A stretch of DNA of 64,000 bases from contig NZ_CP032543.1 in assembly GCF_003610995.1 (NCBI RefSeq), positions 1,798,001-1,862,000 of the forward strand, written 5' to 3'. Position 1 is the first letter of the stretch. Every line of letters starts with the position of its first letter. Both the position numbers and the translations under genes were made by a program. A model generated the notes under the pieces. It saw only the letters and a program-made list of their open reading frames with translations. It was not told the origin of the DNA and made no database searches. Origin of the DNA: Streptomyces griseus subsp. griseus. GTDB taxonomy: Bacteria; Actinomycetota; Actinomycetes; Streptomycetales; Streptomycetaceae. Positions 34,976 to 44,559 of the stretch are shown piece by piece.

Positions 34976-35007
34976 CCGGACAAGCCGATACGTATCGTCT
35001 TGTCCGG
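34976..35007. promoter_or_regulatory. 32-bp near-perfect palindromic operator
   Basis: Outer arms CCGGACAAG (34976-34984) and CTTGTCCGG (34999-35007) enclose an inner perfect palindrome CGATACGTATCG (34986-34997); only the pair at 34985/34998 fails. It lies between a TetR gene and the divergent DDAH-like gene, so it is probably the TetR operator. Confidence 0.75.
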
Positions 35008-35170
35008 ATCCCTGCCTGAGCGGCCCCCCGGCATCCACAGGAGGAGGATCCGGTGAACCACCCGATCGGTCCACTGCGGATCTCGCCCGCACGGCGCACC
35101 ATGGGCTCACGCACAGACCGTGCGCATCCCACCGTTCCGCGGCCCGGCCGCCGTTCGCGAGGAGCCCCAG

Positions 35171-35986
35171 TTGAACCGTGACGCCACCCCTCGTCGCTAC
35201 CTGATGTGCGCCCCGGCGCACTTCCGGGTCACCTACTCCATCAACCCGTGGATGGACCCGTCCAAACCCGTCGACCTGCCGCTGGCCCAGACCCAGTGGG
35301 AGGACCTGCGCGACCGCTACCGCGCCCTCGGCCACACCGTGGAACTGCTCACGCCCCGCCCGGACCTGCCGGACATGGTCTTCGCGGCCAACGGCGCCAC
35401 GGTGATCGGCGGACGGGTGCTCGGCGCCCTGTTCGCCTACCGGGAGCGGTTCGAGGAGGCCGAGGCCCACCGCGAGTGGTTCCGGGGACACGGCTTCACC
35501 GACATCCGGGAGCCGGACCACGTCAACGAGGGCGAGGGCGACTTCGCGGTCACGGCCTCCTACCTCCTGGCCGGCCGCGGCTTCCGCTCCAGCCCGCTCT
35601 CGCACGACGAGGCCCAGGAGTTCTTCGGGCTGCCGGTCATCGGCCTGGACCTGGTGGACCCGCGCTACTACCACCTGGACACGGCGCTGTGCGTGCTGGA
35701 CGCGGCGGCCGACGAGATCATGTACTACCCGGACGCCTTCTCCCCCGGCAGCCGGGCCGTGCTCCGCCGGCTCTTCCCGGACGCGCTGCTGGCCCGGGAG
35801 GCGGACGCGGCGGCGTTCGGCCTCAACTCGGTGAGCGACGGCCGCCATGTGCTGCTGCCCCAGGCGGCGACGGGGCTCCTCGCCCCCCTGCGGGACCGGG
35901 GCTTCGAGCCGGTCCCGATGGACCTGGACGAGCTGCTCAAGGGCGGCGGCAGCGTGAAGTGCTGCACCCAGGAGCTGCGGGGTTAG
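35171..35986 (+). CDS. ddaH: Dimethylarginine dimethylaminohydrolase-like amidinotransferase
   Basis: 271 residues of the guanidino-group-modifying superfamily. Motifs: MCAPAHFRVTYSINPWMDP, PDMVFAANGATVIGG, NEGEGDF (active-site acidic residue), YYHLDTALCVLD (active-site His) and the C-terminal SVKCCTQEL with the nucleophilic Cys (264 or 265). DDAH yields citrulline and dimethylamine from methylated arginine; a related ornithine or arginine deimination is also possible. TTG 35171 is preferred because GAGGAG lies 6 bases upstream. It shares a 32-bp operator region with the divergent TetR gene and overlaps the next gene by 4 bp, tail to tail. Confidence 0.85.
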   Translation: MNRDATPRRYLMCAPAHFRVTYSINPWMDPSKPVDLPLAQTQWEDLRDRYRALGHTVELLTPRPDLPDMVFAANGATVIGGRVLGALFAYRERFEEAEAHREWFRGHGFTDIREPDHVNEGEGDFAVTASYLLAGRGFRSSPLSHDEAQEFFGLPVIGLDLVDPRYYHLDTALCVLDAAADEIMYYPDAFSPGSRAVLRRLFPDALLAREADAAAFGLNSVSDGRHVLLPQAATGLLAPLRDRGFEPVPMDLDELLKGGGSVKCCTQELRG

Positions 35987-36981
35987 CCCTCCCTGCCCTC
36001 CGGCGGCCAGGGGGCGCCCCAGGCGACGTCCCTGGCCGCCCGGTACAGCTCGCCGTGGCGCTTGGTGACCGTGGAGCGGGACAGGCCCTCGTCGCGGGTG
36101 CAGAGCTCCAGCAGCACCTGGCCCTTGCGGATCTGGGGCCTGCGGGTGATCCGGGCGGGCGCCGGGGTGGCGGGGAAGCGGGTGGCGACGACGTAACTGA
36201 ACTTCTCGTCCTCGTGGCTGAGCGAGCCGCCCTTGACCTGGCGGTGCAGCGAGGAGCGGCTGACCCGGGCCGAGAAGTGGCACCAGTCGGTGCCGGGGGC
36301 GATCGGGCAGGCACCGTCGTGCGGGCAGGGGGCGGCGATGCTCAGTCCGGCGGCGATCAGCCGGTCCCGGGCCTCGATGATCCGCGCGTAGCCGTCGGGG
36401 GTGCCCGGCTCCACGATGACGACGGCCTGCCCGGCCCCGGCGGCCGCGTCGACCAGCTCGGTCCTGGCCTGCTCGGTCAGCTCCTTGAGTACGTAGCTGA
36501 CGGTGACCAGGTCCGCCGGGGCCAGCTCCAGCGCCGCACCGATCCGGGCCCGCTCCCAGCGCGCCGCCCGCAGCCCCGGCACCCCGGACGCCTCGGCCAG
36601 TTCGCGGCCCAGCGCGAGGGCGGGCTCGGCCCAGTCCAGGACGGTCGTCGCCGCCCCCTCCCAGGCCCCGGCCACCGCCCAGCTCGCCGCGCCCGTGCCG
36701 CCGCCGACGTCGGTGTGGGTGGCGGGCGCCCACTCCGGCGCGGCTTCCACAAGGGCGTCGAGGGCGGAGCGTACGGCCTCGAAGGTGGCGGGCATCCGGT
36801 ACGCGGCGTACGCGACGACGTCGGAGCGGTCGCGCAGGATCGGGGCGTTCGTCGGGGTCTCCCCGCGGTAGCTGGCGATCAGCCGGTCGACGGCCTGCGT
36901 GGCCTGCTTCGGCGGCAGCCCGTCGAGGAGACCGGCCAGTGCCGCGCGCAGGGACTGGGCGGTGGGGAGGGTGGCGTTCAC
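35983..36981 (-). CDS. Rsm22-type small-subunit rRNA methyltransferase-like protein
   Basis: 332 residues. SAM-binding region HTDVGGGTGAASWAV, adenine/acid loop DWAEPALALGRELA, motif DLVTVSYVLKEL. The C-terminal cluster CPHDGACPIAPGTDWCHFS is the cysteine signature of the Rsm22 family, thought to act on ribosome assembly; exact activity in bacteria is unproven. GTG 36981 is chosen because the minus strand shows TACAAT 6 bases upstream (leaderless) and no ribosome site exists further out. Confidence 0.87.
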   Translation of the reverse strand: MNATLPTAQSLRAALAGLLDGLPPKQATQAVDRLIASYRGETPTNAPILRDRSDVVAYAAYRMPATFEAVRSALDALVEAAPEWAPATHTDVGGGTGAASWAVAGAWEGAATTVLDWAEPALALGRELAEASGVPGLRAARWERARIGAALELAPADLVTVSYVLKELTEQARTELVDAAAGAGQAVVIVEPGTPDGYARIIEARDRLIAAGLSIAAPCPHDGACPIAPGTDWCHFSARVSRSSLHRQVKGGSLSHEDEKFSYVVATRFPATPAPARITRRPQIRKGQVLLELCTRDEGLSRSTVTKRHGELYRAARDVAWGAPWPPEGREG

Positions 36982-36987
36982 CGCCGA

Positions 36988-36993
36988 ATTGTA
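36988..36993 (-). promoter_or_regulatory. Leaderless -10 box of the Rsm22-like gene
   Basis: TACAAT on the minus strand, 6 bases before GTG 36981; five of six bases match TATAAT. Confidence 0.55.
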
Positions 36994-37237
36994 GGCGGAG
37001 GGGGGCCCGCGGCCGCATTCCGCTTGGCCGGGGCCGGAGCGGGTACGGGGTCCCCGCGGTGAGGTCCGCGTCACCGGTTCGGAACAGGTTTTCCGCGAAC
37101 TCCACGCCGTCAGGGGCCGGTTGCTACGCTGACCCGCGCGAGATCGGCACGAGGCGCGGGGTACGCGGCGCACGGATACCAGGCGCGCGCGTGCGCCTCG
37201 CGAGGCACAAGATCAGGTTCGGTCCACCGGGGGAGCC

Positions 37238-38557
37238 ATGAGACAGAAGGTCGTGCGGCTGGCCCTGGTCGGCGGGGTGCTCTTCCTCGCCCTGCTCCTC
37301 CTCCTGGCGACCTGCGGCGGCAGCCCGGACAGCCCGAGCGGCAAGGGCGCCTCCCCCACCCCCGCGAAGCGGGTGATGCCGAGTGCGGGGGCGGTGACCC
37401 GGCTCACCGTCCCGCCGGAGTACACCACCGACCGGGGCTGGGAGATCATCGGCTCCTCCCCCGAGGTCGCCGTCTCCCACGCGACGGGCAGGCTGGCCTA
37501 CCTGGAGCGGCTGAACAGCGACCGCTACCGGCTGCGCACCGTCGACACCGCCACCGGGAAGCTGGGCTGGCGCGGCCAGGCCTGGCGGCCGCCGGACCCG
37601 CTGCACTACCCGAGGCTCGCCACGGTCACCGCCGACGACCGGCAGTTCTTCGTGACCTGGTCGTACGGGAAGGTCGGCGACGGGATGACCCCGGCCTCCA
37701 CCTTCGTCTCCCTCGACGTGTACGACGTGACGGACGGCTCCCGGCACCGCGTCGAGGTGCCCTGGTCCGGCGCCCCGAACGTCATCACGAGCGGCCCGGA
37801 GATCGTGATCAGCGACGGCAAGGCCAACAGCACGCTGGTCGACCCGGTCACGGGCACGGTCTCCGAACTGAGCGCGGACGAGCTGAAGTACCCCAGGCGC
37901 TGCCCGGCCTGCAAGCAGCTCACCGAGGTGTACGGGCAGACGGCGGCGGGGCTCCTCGTCGGCGGGGCGCGGGAGTTCTGGGTGCGTGGCGGCTGGTTCA
38001 GCCGGAACGTGGCGCCCAAGGGCACCGACAAGGGCAGCGGTGTGGTGACGTCGGTGACGGCGGACCGGGTGCTGGCGAAGTGGGCCCTGGGGAAGAAGGC
38101 CGAGCGGGCGGCCACCCATGAGCTGTGGACGGTGCACGACGCGGCGACCGGCAAGCCGCTGGTCTCGGTGGAGTGCCATCGGCCCGCCATAAAGCCGGGG
38201 CGCTACCCGCAGGCGGTCCTCTCCCCCTCGGGCGACCACCTGATCGCCGGGAACCTGGCCTTCGACCTGGCGACGGGCCAGGGCCACTGCTTCGAGGCGG
38301 CGGACGGCTCCAGCCATCTGACGCTGGCCACGGTGACGGACGACGGCATCGCGTACGGGGCCGAGAACGCGCGCGACGCCCCGGAGGTGCTCTCCGGGGG
38401 CGGGCTGCCGGTCGCGGTGGACCTCGCGAACTGGACGACCGAGCAGCTGTCGCGCAACGCCCGGCTGCCGGGGATGGAGACGACCGGGGTCGGGGTGTTC
38501 CGCTGGACGGACCGGCAGGAGCGGACGCATCTGATCGGGTACCCGCGCACCGACTGA
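37238..38557 (+). CDS. Hypothetical lipoprotein, probable beta-propeller
   Basis: 439 residues. Signal peptide LVGGVLFLALLLLLATC with a lipobox-like LLATC (Cys26). Repeated motifs such as TATGKLGWRG, AATGKPLVSVEC and DLATGQGHCFEA resemble the blades of PQQ/YVTN-type propellers, but no ligand-binding residues can be assigned. ATG 37238 has GGGGGAG about 6 bases upstream. Two Cys pairs (CPACK and later single Cys) could form disulfides. Function unknown; role outside the membrane likely. Confidence 0.75.
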   Translation: MRQKVVRLALVGGVLFLALLLLLATCGGSPDSPSGKGASPTPAKRVMPSAGAVTRLTVPPEYTTDRGWEIIGSSPEVAVSHATGRLAYLERLNSDRYRLRTVDTATGKLGWRGQAWRPPDPLHYPRLATVTADDRQFFVTWSYGKVGDGMTPASTFVSLDVYDVTDGSRHRVEVPWSGAPNVITSGPEIVISDGKANSTLVDPVTGTVSELSADELKYPRRCPACKQLTEVYGQTAAGLLVGGAREFWVRGGWFSRNVAPKGTDKGSGVVTSVTADRVLAKWALGKKAERAATHELWTVHDAATGKPLVSVECHRPAIKPGRYPQAVLSPSGDHLIAGNLAFDLATGQGHCFEAADGSSHLTLATVTDDGIAYGAENARDAPEVLSGGGLPVAVDLANWTTEQLSRNARLPGMETTGVGVFRWTDRQERTHLIGYPRTD

Positions 38558-38628
38558 ACCCCGGGCCGGGCGTGGGGCGTGGCCTGTCCCTGCGCCGGAT
38601 CCGGAGAGCGCCCGGGCCCGGGGCGGGC

Positions 38629-40071
38629 CTAGAGAGTGCCCTGGCCCGCCCGCTGCCACGGCCGGCACAGCCCCAGGAAGCAGCCCACCGCCGCCACCGC
38701 GCACACCACCTGCACGACCGCCATCGGGACGGCCGTGTCCTCGCCCGCGATGCCGACCAGCGGCGAGGCGATCGCCCCGATCAGGAACGAGGACGTGCCG
38801 AGCAGCGCGGAGGCCGAGCCCGCCGCGTGCTTGGTGCGCATCAGGGCCTGGGCGTTGGTGTTGGGCATGGCGACACCCATCGCCGACATCAGCACGAAGA
38901 GCCCGGCCGCGACGGGGAGGAGCCCCACCTCGCCGAACACGCCCGTGGTCATGAGCAGCAGCGCCACCGCCGCCAGCACGATGACGGCGAGGCCGAAGCC
39001 GAGCACCTTGTCCAGGCTGATCCGGCCCACCAGCAGCTTGCCGTTGATCTGGCCGACGGCGATCAGGCCGATCGAGTTGAGGCCGAAGAGCAGGCTGAAG
39101 GTCTGCGGGGAGGCCCCGTAGATCTCCTGCACGACGAAGGGGGAGGCGGAGATGTACGCGAACAGGACGGCGAAGGCGAGCCCGCCGGTGATCATGTAGC
39201 CGGTGAAGACCCGGTCCGCGAGCAGCGCGCGCATCGTGCGCAGGGCCTCGCCGACCCCGCCGGTGTGGCGGCTGCCGGGCGGCAGGGTCTCGTGCAGCCA
39301 CTTCCATACGACGAGGGTGAGCACGATGCCGACGCCGGTCAGGACGACGAAGATGCCGCGCCAGTCGGTGAAGCGCATCACCTGCCCGCCGATCAGCGGG
39401 GCGATGATCGGGGCGACGCCGGAGATCAGCATCAGGGTGGAGAAGAACCGGGCCATCTCCACGCCGTCGTAGAGGTCGCGCACCACCGCCCGGGCGATCA
39501 CGATGCCCGCGGCGCCCGCGAGCCCCTGGAGGAGCCGGAAGCCGATGAGGAGTTCGGCGGAGGGGGCGAGCGCGCAGATCGCGGTGGCGATGACATAGAC
39601 GACCATGCCGAGCAGCAGCGGCCTGCGGCGGCCCCACCGGTCGCTCATCGGTCCGACGACGAGCTGGCCGAGCGCCATCCCGGCCAGGCACGCGGTCAGC
39701 GTCAGCTGGATGGTGGCGGCGGGGGCGGCGAGGGAGTCGGTGACGGCGGGGAGCGCCGGGAGGTACATGTCCATGGAGAGCGGCGGCAGGGCGGTGAGCC
39801 CGCCGAGGACCATGGTGACCAGGAACCCGGTGCGCCGGGCCGCCTTGACGGCGGGGGCGGTGAGGCCGCCCGCCTCCGGGGCCGCCGGAAGACCGGCGGG
39901 GGCGGTGACCTGCGGGGCGCCCGGGTCGACGGAGAGGGCGCCGGCGTCCCCGTGCGGGGTGAGCGGCGCGCTGTCGGTTCCGGGACCGGTCCCGGAGGTG
40001 GGTATGTGTTCTCGCTGGGCCCGGCTGCCGCCGCTGTCCGGCATTTCTCGTCTCCACATCGTTGAATCCAC
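38629..40071 (-). CDS. MFS drug-resistance transporter, Bcr/CflA family
   Basis: 480 residues with 12 helices after a 75-residue hydrophilic lead. The opening PLSMDMYLPALPAVTDSL and the motif VGPMSDRWGRRRPLL are the signature of Bcr/CflA pumps (bicyclomycin, chloramphenicol, sulfonamide export). GTG 40071 is the longest start; ATG 40044 has GGAG 7 bases upstream and may be the true one. It is divergent from an oxidoreductase gene. Actual substrate unknown. Confidence 0.92.
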   Translation of the reverse strand: MDSTMWRREMPDSGGSRAQREHIPTSGTGPGTDSAPLTPHGDAGALSVDPGAPQVTAPAGLPAAPEAGGLTAPAVKAARRTGFLVTMVLGGLTALPPLSMDMYLPALPAVTDSLAAPAATIQLTLTACLAGMALGQLVVGPMSDRWGRRRPLLLGMVVYVIATAICALAPSAELLIGFRLLQGLAGAAGIVIARAVVRDLYDGVEMARFFSTLMLISGVAPIIAPLIGGQVMRFTDWRGIFVVLTGVGIVLTLVVWKWLHETLPPGSRHTGGVGEALRTMRALLADRVFTGYMITGGLAFAVLFAYISASPFVVQEIYGASPQTFSLLFGLNSIGLIAVGQINGKLLVGRISLDKVLGFGLAVIVLAAVALLLMTTGVFGEVGLLPVAAGLFVLMSAMGVAMPNTNAQALMRTKHAAGSASALLGTSSFLIGAIASPLVGIAGEDTAVPMAVVQVVCAVAAVGCFLGLCRPWQRAGQGTL

Positions 40072-40133
40072 ATCTATGCTCTCAGCTCGGCCGGAGTGGT
40101 CGATACCTCTTCTGTTACGGCGGTGGCACGGGC

Positions 40134-41129
40134 ATGGGCGAGACGGTGCGCTGGGGTGTTCTGGCGACGGGCGGCATAGCCGCGACCTTCACGGCGGACG
40201 TACAGGCGCTGCCGGACGCCGAGGTGGTGGCCGTCGCCTCGCGTACGGAGGCCTCGGCGCGGGCCTTCGCCGAGCGCCACGGGATCGCCCGGGCCTACGG
40301 GAGCTGGGCGGAGCTGGTCGCCGACGACGCGGTGGACGTGGTGTACGTGGCCACCCCGCACTCGGCGCACCACGCGGCGACCGCGCTCGCGCTGAAGGCC
40401 GGGAAGCATGTGCTGTGCGAGAAGGCGTTCACGCTCAACAGCCGGGAGGCGATGGAGCTGGTGGCGCTCGCCCGGGACCACAACCTCTTCCTGATGGAGG
40501 CGATGTGGACCTACCTCAACCCGGTGGTCCGCCGGCTGACCGAGCTGGTGCGGGACGGGGCGATCGGCGAGATCCGTACCGTACAGGCGGACTTCGGCTT
40601 CGCTGGCGACTTCGCCCCCGGCCACCGGCTGCGCGACCCGGACCTCGGCGGCGGCGCGCTGCTGGACCTCGGTGTCTACCCGGTCTCCTTCGCCCACCTG
40701 CTGCTGGGCGAGCCGGACCGGATCCAGGCCGGCGCGCTGCTCTCGCCCGAGGGCGTCGACCTGAACACGGGGATGCTGCTGGGCTGGGAATCGGGCGCGA
40801 CGGCGCTGCTCTCCTGCTCCATCGTCGGCCACCACCCGACGGCGGCCACCGTCATCGGCACGGAGGGCCGGATCGACCTGCCGCGCGACTTCTTCCACCC
40901 GGACCACTTCGTGCTGCACCGCCCGGGCAGGGAACCGGAGACGGTCACCTCGGGGCCCGGTCCGCAGGGCCTGTCGGGCATGCAGTACGAGGCTGCCGAG
41001 GTGGCGCGCGCGGTGCTGGCGGGTGAGACGGAGTCCCCGCTCGTACCGCTGGAGGGCACGCTCGCGGTGATGCGGACGCTCGACGCGGTACGGGACCGCA
41101 TCGGCGTCCGCTACCCGGCGGACCGCTGA
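40134..41129 (+). CDS. Gfo/Idh/MocA-family NAD(P)-dependent oxidoreductase
   Basis: 331 residues. Rossmann start RWGVLATGGIAATFTADVQA, then DVVYVATPHSAHHAATALAL and GKHVLCEKAFTLNSREAMEL with the catalytic Lys in CEK. The C-terminal half (VQADFGFAGDFAPGHRLRDP, GGGALLDLGVYPVSFAHLLL) matches the dimeric dihydrodiol dehydrogenase-like subgroup, which oxidises sugars or diols. ATG 40134 has no strong ribosome site. Ends before a symmetric hairpin shared with phoD. Confidence 0.9.
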   Translation: MGETVRWGVLATGGIAATFTADVQALPDAEVVAVASRTEASARAFAERHGIARAYGSWAELVADDAVDVVYVATPHSAHHAATALALKAGKHVLCEKAFTLNSREAMELVALARDHNLFLMEAMWTYLNPVVRRLTELVRDGAIGEIRTVQADFGFAGDFAPGHRLRDPDLGGGALLDLGVYPVSFAHLLLGEPDRIQAGALLSPEGVDLNTGMLLGWESGATALLSCSIVGHHPTAATVIGTEGRIDLPRDFFHPDHFVLHRPGREPETVTSGPGPQGLSGMQYEAAEVARAVLAGETESPLVPLEGTLAVMRTLDAVRDRIGVRYPADR

Positions 41130-41144
41130 GTCCGCCCGGGGCCT

Positions 41145-41166
41145 GTCCGGCGAGGATCCGCCGGAC
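41145..41166. terminator. Bidirectional terminator between oxidoreductase and phoD
   Basis: Perfect 8-bp stem GTCCGGCG / CGCCGGAC with loop AGGATC between the converging stop codons. Confidence 0.65.
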
Positions 41167-41171
41167 GGGTC

Positions 41172-42899
41172 CTAAGCCGGTTTCAGCCCCGGGTTCCCCG
41201 CCTCGGTGACGAAGGAGGCGGCGGTGGTGACCGGCGCTCCGGGGGTCGTGACGGCCGACACCGTACGGAAGTCGGCGCGGGCCGCGCTCTCCGTGAGCGT
41301 GACCACCGTGTAGCCGCGCCGCCCGTCGTAGTGCTTCATGTGCGGGTTGGCGCGGGTCTGGTTCTGCCAGTTGGCGGGCCGCTCCGCGCCGTTCCTGCCG
41401 CTGGAGACGGACGTGGTGACGATCTCCGTGCCGACGGTCCGGGAGGCCGGGTCGTCGAAGTCCTTCTTCAGGTCGAAGGCGTACGAGACATGGACGTCAC
41501 CGGTGAGGACCATCAGGTTCTCCACCCCGGCGGACTCGGCCCCCGCCAGCACCCGCTGCCGGGAGGCCGGGTAGCCGTCCCAGGCGTCCATGGAGAGCTT
41601 GTAGGCGGCGGTGGGGACGTCCCGCCGCTGCGCGAACGCGACCTGCTGCGGGACGACGTTCCAGGTGGCGCCGGAGGCTCGCCAGCCGTCGATCAGCCAG
41701 CGCTCCTGGGCGGCCCCGGTCATCGTGCGCGTGGGGTCCTCGGACTCCGGTCCGGGGGTGCGCCAGCCGTCCCCGTACGCCTGGTCGCTGCGGTACTGGC
41801 GGGTGTCGAGGATGTCGAACTGGGCGAGCCGCCCGAAGGTCAGGCGCCGGTAGAGCCGCATGTCGGGGCCGGTGGGACGCTGCGGGGTGCGCAGGGGCTG
41901 GTTCTCCCAGTACGCGCGGTACGCGGCGGCCCGGCGCAGCAGGAACTCCTCCGGCGGCACGTCGTTCTCGGGGGTGTCGCCCGCGTAGTTGTTCTCGGTC
42001 TCGTGGTCGTCCCAGGTGACGACGAAGGGGTGGGCGGCGTGCGCGGCGCGCAGGTCCGGGTCGGCCTTGTAGAGGGCGTACCGCATCCGGTAGTCCTCCA
42101 GGGTCATGGTCTCGCGGTTGTAGTGCGCCGGGAGGGTGCGGTCGGTGTAGTTGCGGGCGCCGCCGGTGGCGTTGACGGCGTACTCGTAGAGGTAGTCCCC
42201 GAGGTGGAAGACCACGTCGACGTCCTGGGCCGCCAGGTGGCGGTAGGCGGTGAAGTACCCGTCGTGGTACGCCTGGCAGGAGACGGCGGCCAGGGTGAGG
42301 GAGCTGTTACGGGTTCCGGCGGCGGGTGCGGTGCGGGTGCGGCCGGTCGGGCTGGTCCAGCTGCCGGTGCGGAAGCGGTAGTAGTAGGCGCGGCCGGAGT
42401 CCAGGCCCTGGACGTCGGCGCGGACGCTGTGGGCGAACTCCGCGTGGGCGGTGACCGATCCGCGCCGCACGATCCGGCGGAAGGCCTCGTCGTGGGCGAG
42501 CTCCCAGCTCACCTGGACGCGGGCCGCCGGGAGCCCGCCTGCGGGCTCGTACGGGCGCGGGGCGAGCCGGGTCCAGATGAGGACGGAGCCGGGGAGCGGG
42601 TCGCCGGAGGCGACGCCGAGGGTGAAGGGGTTCTCGGCGATCCTGCGGGCGTCCAGCTCGGCGGCGCTCGCCGTGCCGGTCGCGGGCAGGTTCATCGAGA
42701 AGGCGAGCGCGGCGACGGCTCCCGCCCCGGTGAGCAGACGGCGGCGGTCGAGACCTCCCGGACGGGATAACCGGGCGGCGGGAACGACGGTGGCGGTGGG
42801 AATGGCTGTTTCGGTGGGGATGGGAGTTTCGGTGGCGCGGACGTTCTGAGCGGATCGGACACCCTGGCCGGGCGCCATGAAGTTCTGTGCGGCTGTCAT
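41172..42899 (-). CDS. phoD: Alkaline phosphatase D, secreted
   Basis: 575 residues. A long Tat-type lead has [20 protein letters not shown] and a cleavage region near TGTASAAE. The N-terminal Ig-like domain ([20 protein letters not shown]) precedes the metallophosphatase core: [23 protein letters not shown] and LTGDVHVSY supply the metal ligands. PhoD releases phosphate from diesters and teichoic acids in a Ca/Fe-dependent way. I see no GTTCACC PHO-box pair upstream, only three 10-bp repeats at 42911-42940. ATG 42899 is preceded by GAGGGG. The lead of about 60 residues before RRR is long and Thr/Pro-rich. Confidence 0.93.
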   Translation of the reverse strand: MTAAQNFMAPGQGVRSAQNVRATETPIPTETAIPTATVVPAARLSRPGGLDRRRLLTGAGAVAALAFSMNLPATGTASAAELDARRIAENPFTLGVASGDPLPGSVLIWTRLAPRPYEPAGGLPAARVQVSWELAHDEAFRRIVRRGSVTAHAEFAHSVRADVQGLDSGRAYYYRFRTGSWTSPTGRTRTAPAAGTRNSSLTLAAVSCQAYHDGYFTAYRHLAAQDVDVVFHLGDYLYEYAVNATGGARNYTDRTLPAHYNRETMTLEDYRMRYALYKADPDLRAAHAAHPFVVTWDDHETENNYAGDTPENDVPPEEFLLRRAAAYRAYWENQPLRTPQRPTGPDMRLYRRLTFGRLAQFDILDTRQYRSDQAYGDGWRTPGPESEDPTRTMTGAAQERWLIDGWRASGATWNVVPQQVAFAQRRDVPTAAYKLSMDAWDGYPASRQRVLAGAESAGVENLMVLTGDVHVSYAFDLKKDFDDPASRTVGTEIVTTSVSSGRNGAERPANWQNQTRANPHMKHYDGRRGYTVVTLTESAARADFRTVSAVTTPGAPVTTAASFVTEAGNPGLKPA

Positions 42900-42910
42900 A
42901 TGCCCCTCGC

Positions 42911-42940
42911 TTGCCGGATGCTGCCGGATGCTGTCGGAAT
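42911..42940. repeat. Three 10-bp direct repeats upstream of phoD
   Basis: TTGCCGGATG, CTGCCGGATG and CTGTCGGAAT stand head to tail 12 bp before the phoD start. They resemble a PhoP direct-repeat array in style, but the period is 10 rather than 11 and the GTTCACC core is absent. Confidence 0.5.
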
Positions 42941-43038
42941 CCAGCGCACCGCCGGTGCGCGACGCGCCGTTGTCGCGTGCACAACATCCGCATGGCGGGT
43001 CGATGAGCACCGCGTGCCCTGTGCACCGATCTCTCCCG

Positions 43039-43044
43039 TACGCT
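43039..43044 (+). promoter_or_regulatory. Leaderless -10 box of the SDR gene
   Basis: TACGCT lies 8 bases before ATG 43053 with no ribosome site. Confidence 0.45.
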
Positions 43045-43052
43045 GCCGGGCC

Positions 43053-43808
43053 ATGAACACTGATCGACGAGTCGCTGTTGTCACGGGTGCCGGTTCGGGA
43101 ATCGGGCGGGCCGTCGCGCTCGCCCTGGCGCATGCGGGGTGGTCGCTCGCGCTGGCGGGGCGGCGGGCGGAGCCGCTGGCGGAGACGGCCGCCGCGGCCG
43201 GGGCCCCGGAGGCGCTGTGCGTCACCACGGACGTGACCGACGAGGACGAGGTGGCCGCGCTCTTCAGCGCCGTACGGGAGCGGTTCGGCCGGCTGGACCT
43301 GCTGTTCAACAACGCGGGCACCTTCGGCCCCGGCGGCGTACCGCTGGAGGAGCTCGCGGCGGCGGACTGGCGGGCGGTGGTGGACGTGAACCTGACCGGG
43401 GCGTTCCTCTGCGCGCAGGCGGCGTACCGGCTGATGAGGGAGCAGGACCCGCAGGGCGGCCGGATCATCAACAACGGCTCCGTCTCGGCCCATGCTCCGC
43501 GCCCGGACTCGGTCGCCTACACGGCGACCAAGCACGCGATCACCGGGCTGACGAAGTCCCTGTCGCTGGACGGGCGGCCGTACCGGATCGCCTGCGGCCA
43601 GATCGACATCGGCAACGCGGCGACCGAGATGACCGAGCGGATGCAGACCGGCGCCCTCCAGGCCAACGGGGAGCTGGCGGTGGAGCCGGTGATGGCGGCG
43701 GCCGATGTGGCACGGACCGTGGTGCACATGGCGGAGCTGCCGCTGGAGGCGAACATCCCGTTCCTGACGGTGATGGCGACGAACATGCCGTACGTGGGAC
43801 GGGGCTGA
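43053..43808 (+). CDS. Short-chain dehydrogenase/reductase
   Basis: 251 residues, classical SDR. Cofactor motif TGAGSGIG at about 11-18, [12 protein letters not shown] (NNAG), Ser in [10 protein letters not shown] and the catalytic YTATK (Tyr-x-x-x-Lys). ATG 43053 gives the standard N terminus; the frame is open upstream but without motif. NADP preference is suggested by LALAGRRAE. Substrate unknown. Divergent from phoD, with no shared function seen. Confidence 0.9.
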   Translation: MNTDRRVAVVTGAGSGIGRAVALALAHAGWSLALAGRRAEPLAETAAAAGAPEALCVTTDVTDEDEVAALFSAVRERFGRLDLLFNNAGTFGPGGVPLEELAAADWRAVVDVNLTGAFLCAQAAYRLMREQDPQGGRIINNGSVSAHAPRPDSVAYTATKHAITGLTKSLSLDGRPYRIACGQIDIGNAATEMTERMQTGALQANGELAVEPVMAAADVARTVVHMAELPLEANIPFLTVMATNMPYVGRG

Positions 43809-43972
43809 GGCGGCGGCGCCGCGTGGCGCTTCGGGTGTGACCGTTTCTGCCCGAACTTGGCGCCAGGAGACCGACTTTGCGGATTTCCTCACTCAGGGGT
43901 GAGCAAGCGCGTACTGACCGTATGATCGCATCTCGTTACACCTTCACCAGAACGACACAGAAGGAACACCGC

Positions 43973-44452
43973 ATGCGCATACGCACCGCTGCGCCGATCG
44001 CCCTGGCCGCCGCCACCGCACTGGCCGGCTCGCTCCTCGCCACGGCGGCACCGGCCTCGGCGGCCGCCCACCAGGGCGGGCTGCACTTCGGCACCATCCA
44101 GTACGACGGCCCCGGCAAGGACGACGGGTCGAAGAAGTCCCTGAACGCCGAGTGGGTGAACATCCACAACAACGGCAAGAAGAAGGTGCAGCTCAAGGGC
44201 TACACGGTGAAGGACAACAACGGCTTCACCTACACCTTCGGCAGCTACACCATCGGCGCGGGCAAGACCGTCAAGCTCCGCACCGGCAAGGGCAAGGACG
44301 TATCGGGCACCGTGCACTGGAACCGGGGCTGGTACGTCTGGAACAACACCGGCGACAAGGCCCGGCTGATCAAGCCGAACGGCAAGCTCCAGGACTCCTG
44401 CTCCTGGGGGAAGTCGACCGCGGCGAACAAGGGCATCAAGAACTGCCACTGA
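43973..44452 (+). CDS. Secreted lamin-tail domain (LTD) protein
   Basis: 159 residues. Signal peptide with cleavage near APASAAAH (residues 27-34). The mature part is one lamin-tail beta-sandwich: LNAEWVNIHNNGKKKVQLKG is the classic LTD opening (E-W-V-x-I-x-N), followed by GYTVKDNNGFTYTFGSYTI and WNNTGDKARLIKP. Two Cys near the end (DSCSWGK, KNCH) may pair. Bacterial LTD proteins are extracellular and sometimes DNA- or matrix-associated; role here unknown. AAGGAA precedes ATG 43973, and a perfect terminator follows. Confidence 0.9.
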   Translation: MRIRTAAPIALAAATALAGSLLATAAPASAAAHQGGLHFGTIQYDGPGKDDGSKKSLNAEWVNIHNNGKKKVQLKGYTVKDNNGFTYTFGSYTIGAGKTVKLRTGKGKDVSGTVHWNRGWYVWNNTGDKARLIKPNGKLQDSCSWGKSTAANKGIKNCH

Positions 44453-44471
44453 CGGTCACCGTGCCGGCTGA

Positions 44472-44503
44472 GGCTGCCGCGGTTCGGGGGGACCGCGGCA
44501 GCC
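44472..44503 (+). terminator. Strong terminator after LTD gene
   Basis: A perfect 12-bp stem, GGCTGCCGCGGT and its complement, encloses an 8-base loop 20 bases past the stop. Confidence 0.8.
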
Positions 44504-44559
44504 GTACGGTGAGGAGCCGGGCGGGAATGCCGGGAGCGGCGCCGGGGTTGGACTGCTCC

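Noticed and set aside
38559..38628. Long GC-rich inverted repeat between lipoprotein and Bcr/CflA genes
   Set aside because: Arms need a bulge and a loop of over 40 bases; not convincing as a terminator.
41331..42770. Long plus-strand open frame opposite phoD
   Set aside because: Antisense to a clear PhoD enzyme; long shadow frames are expected in high-G+C DNA, and its translation is low-complexity Gly/Val/Arg-rich.
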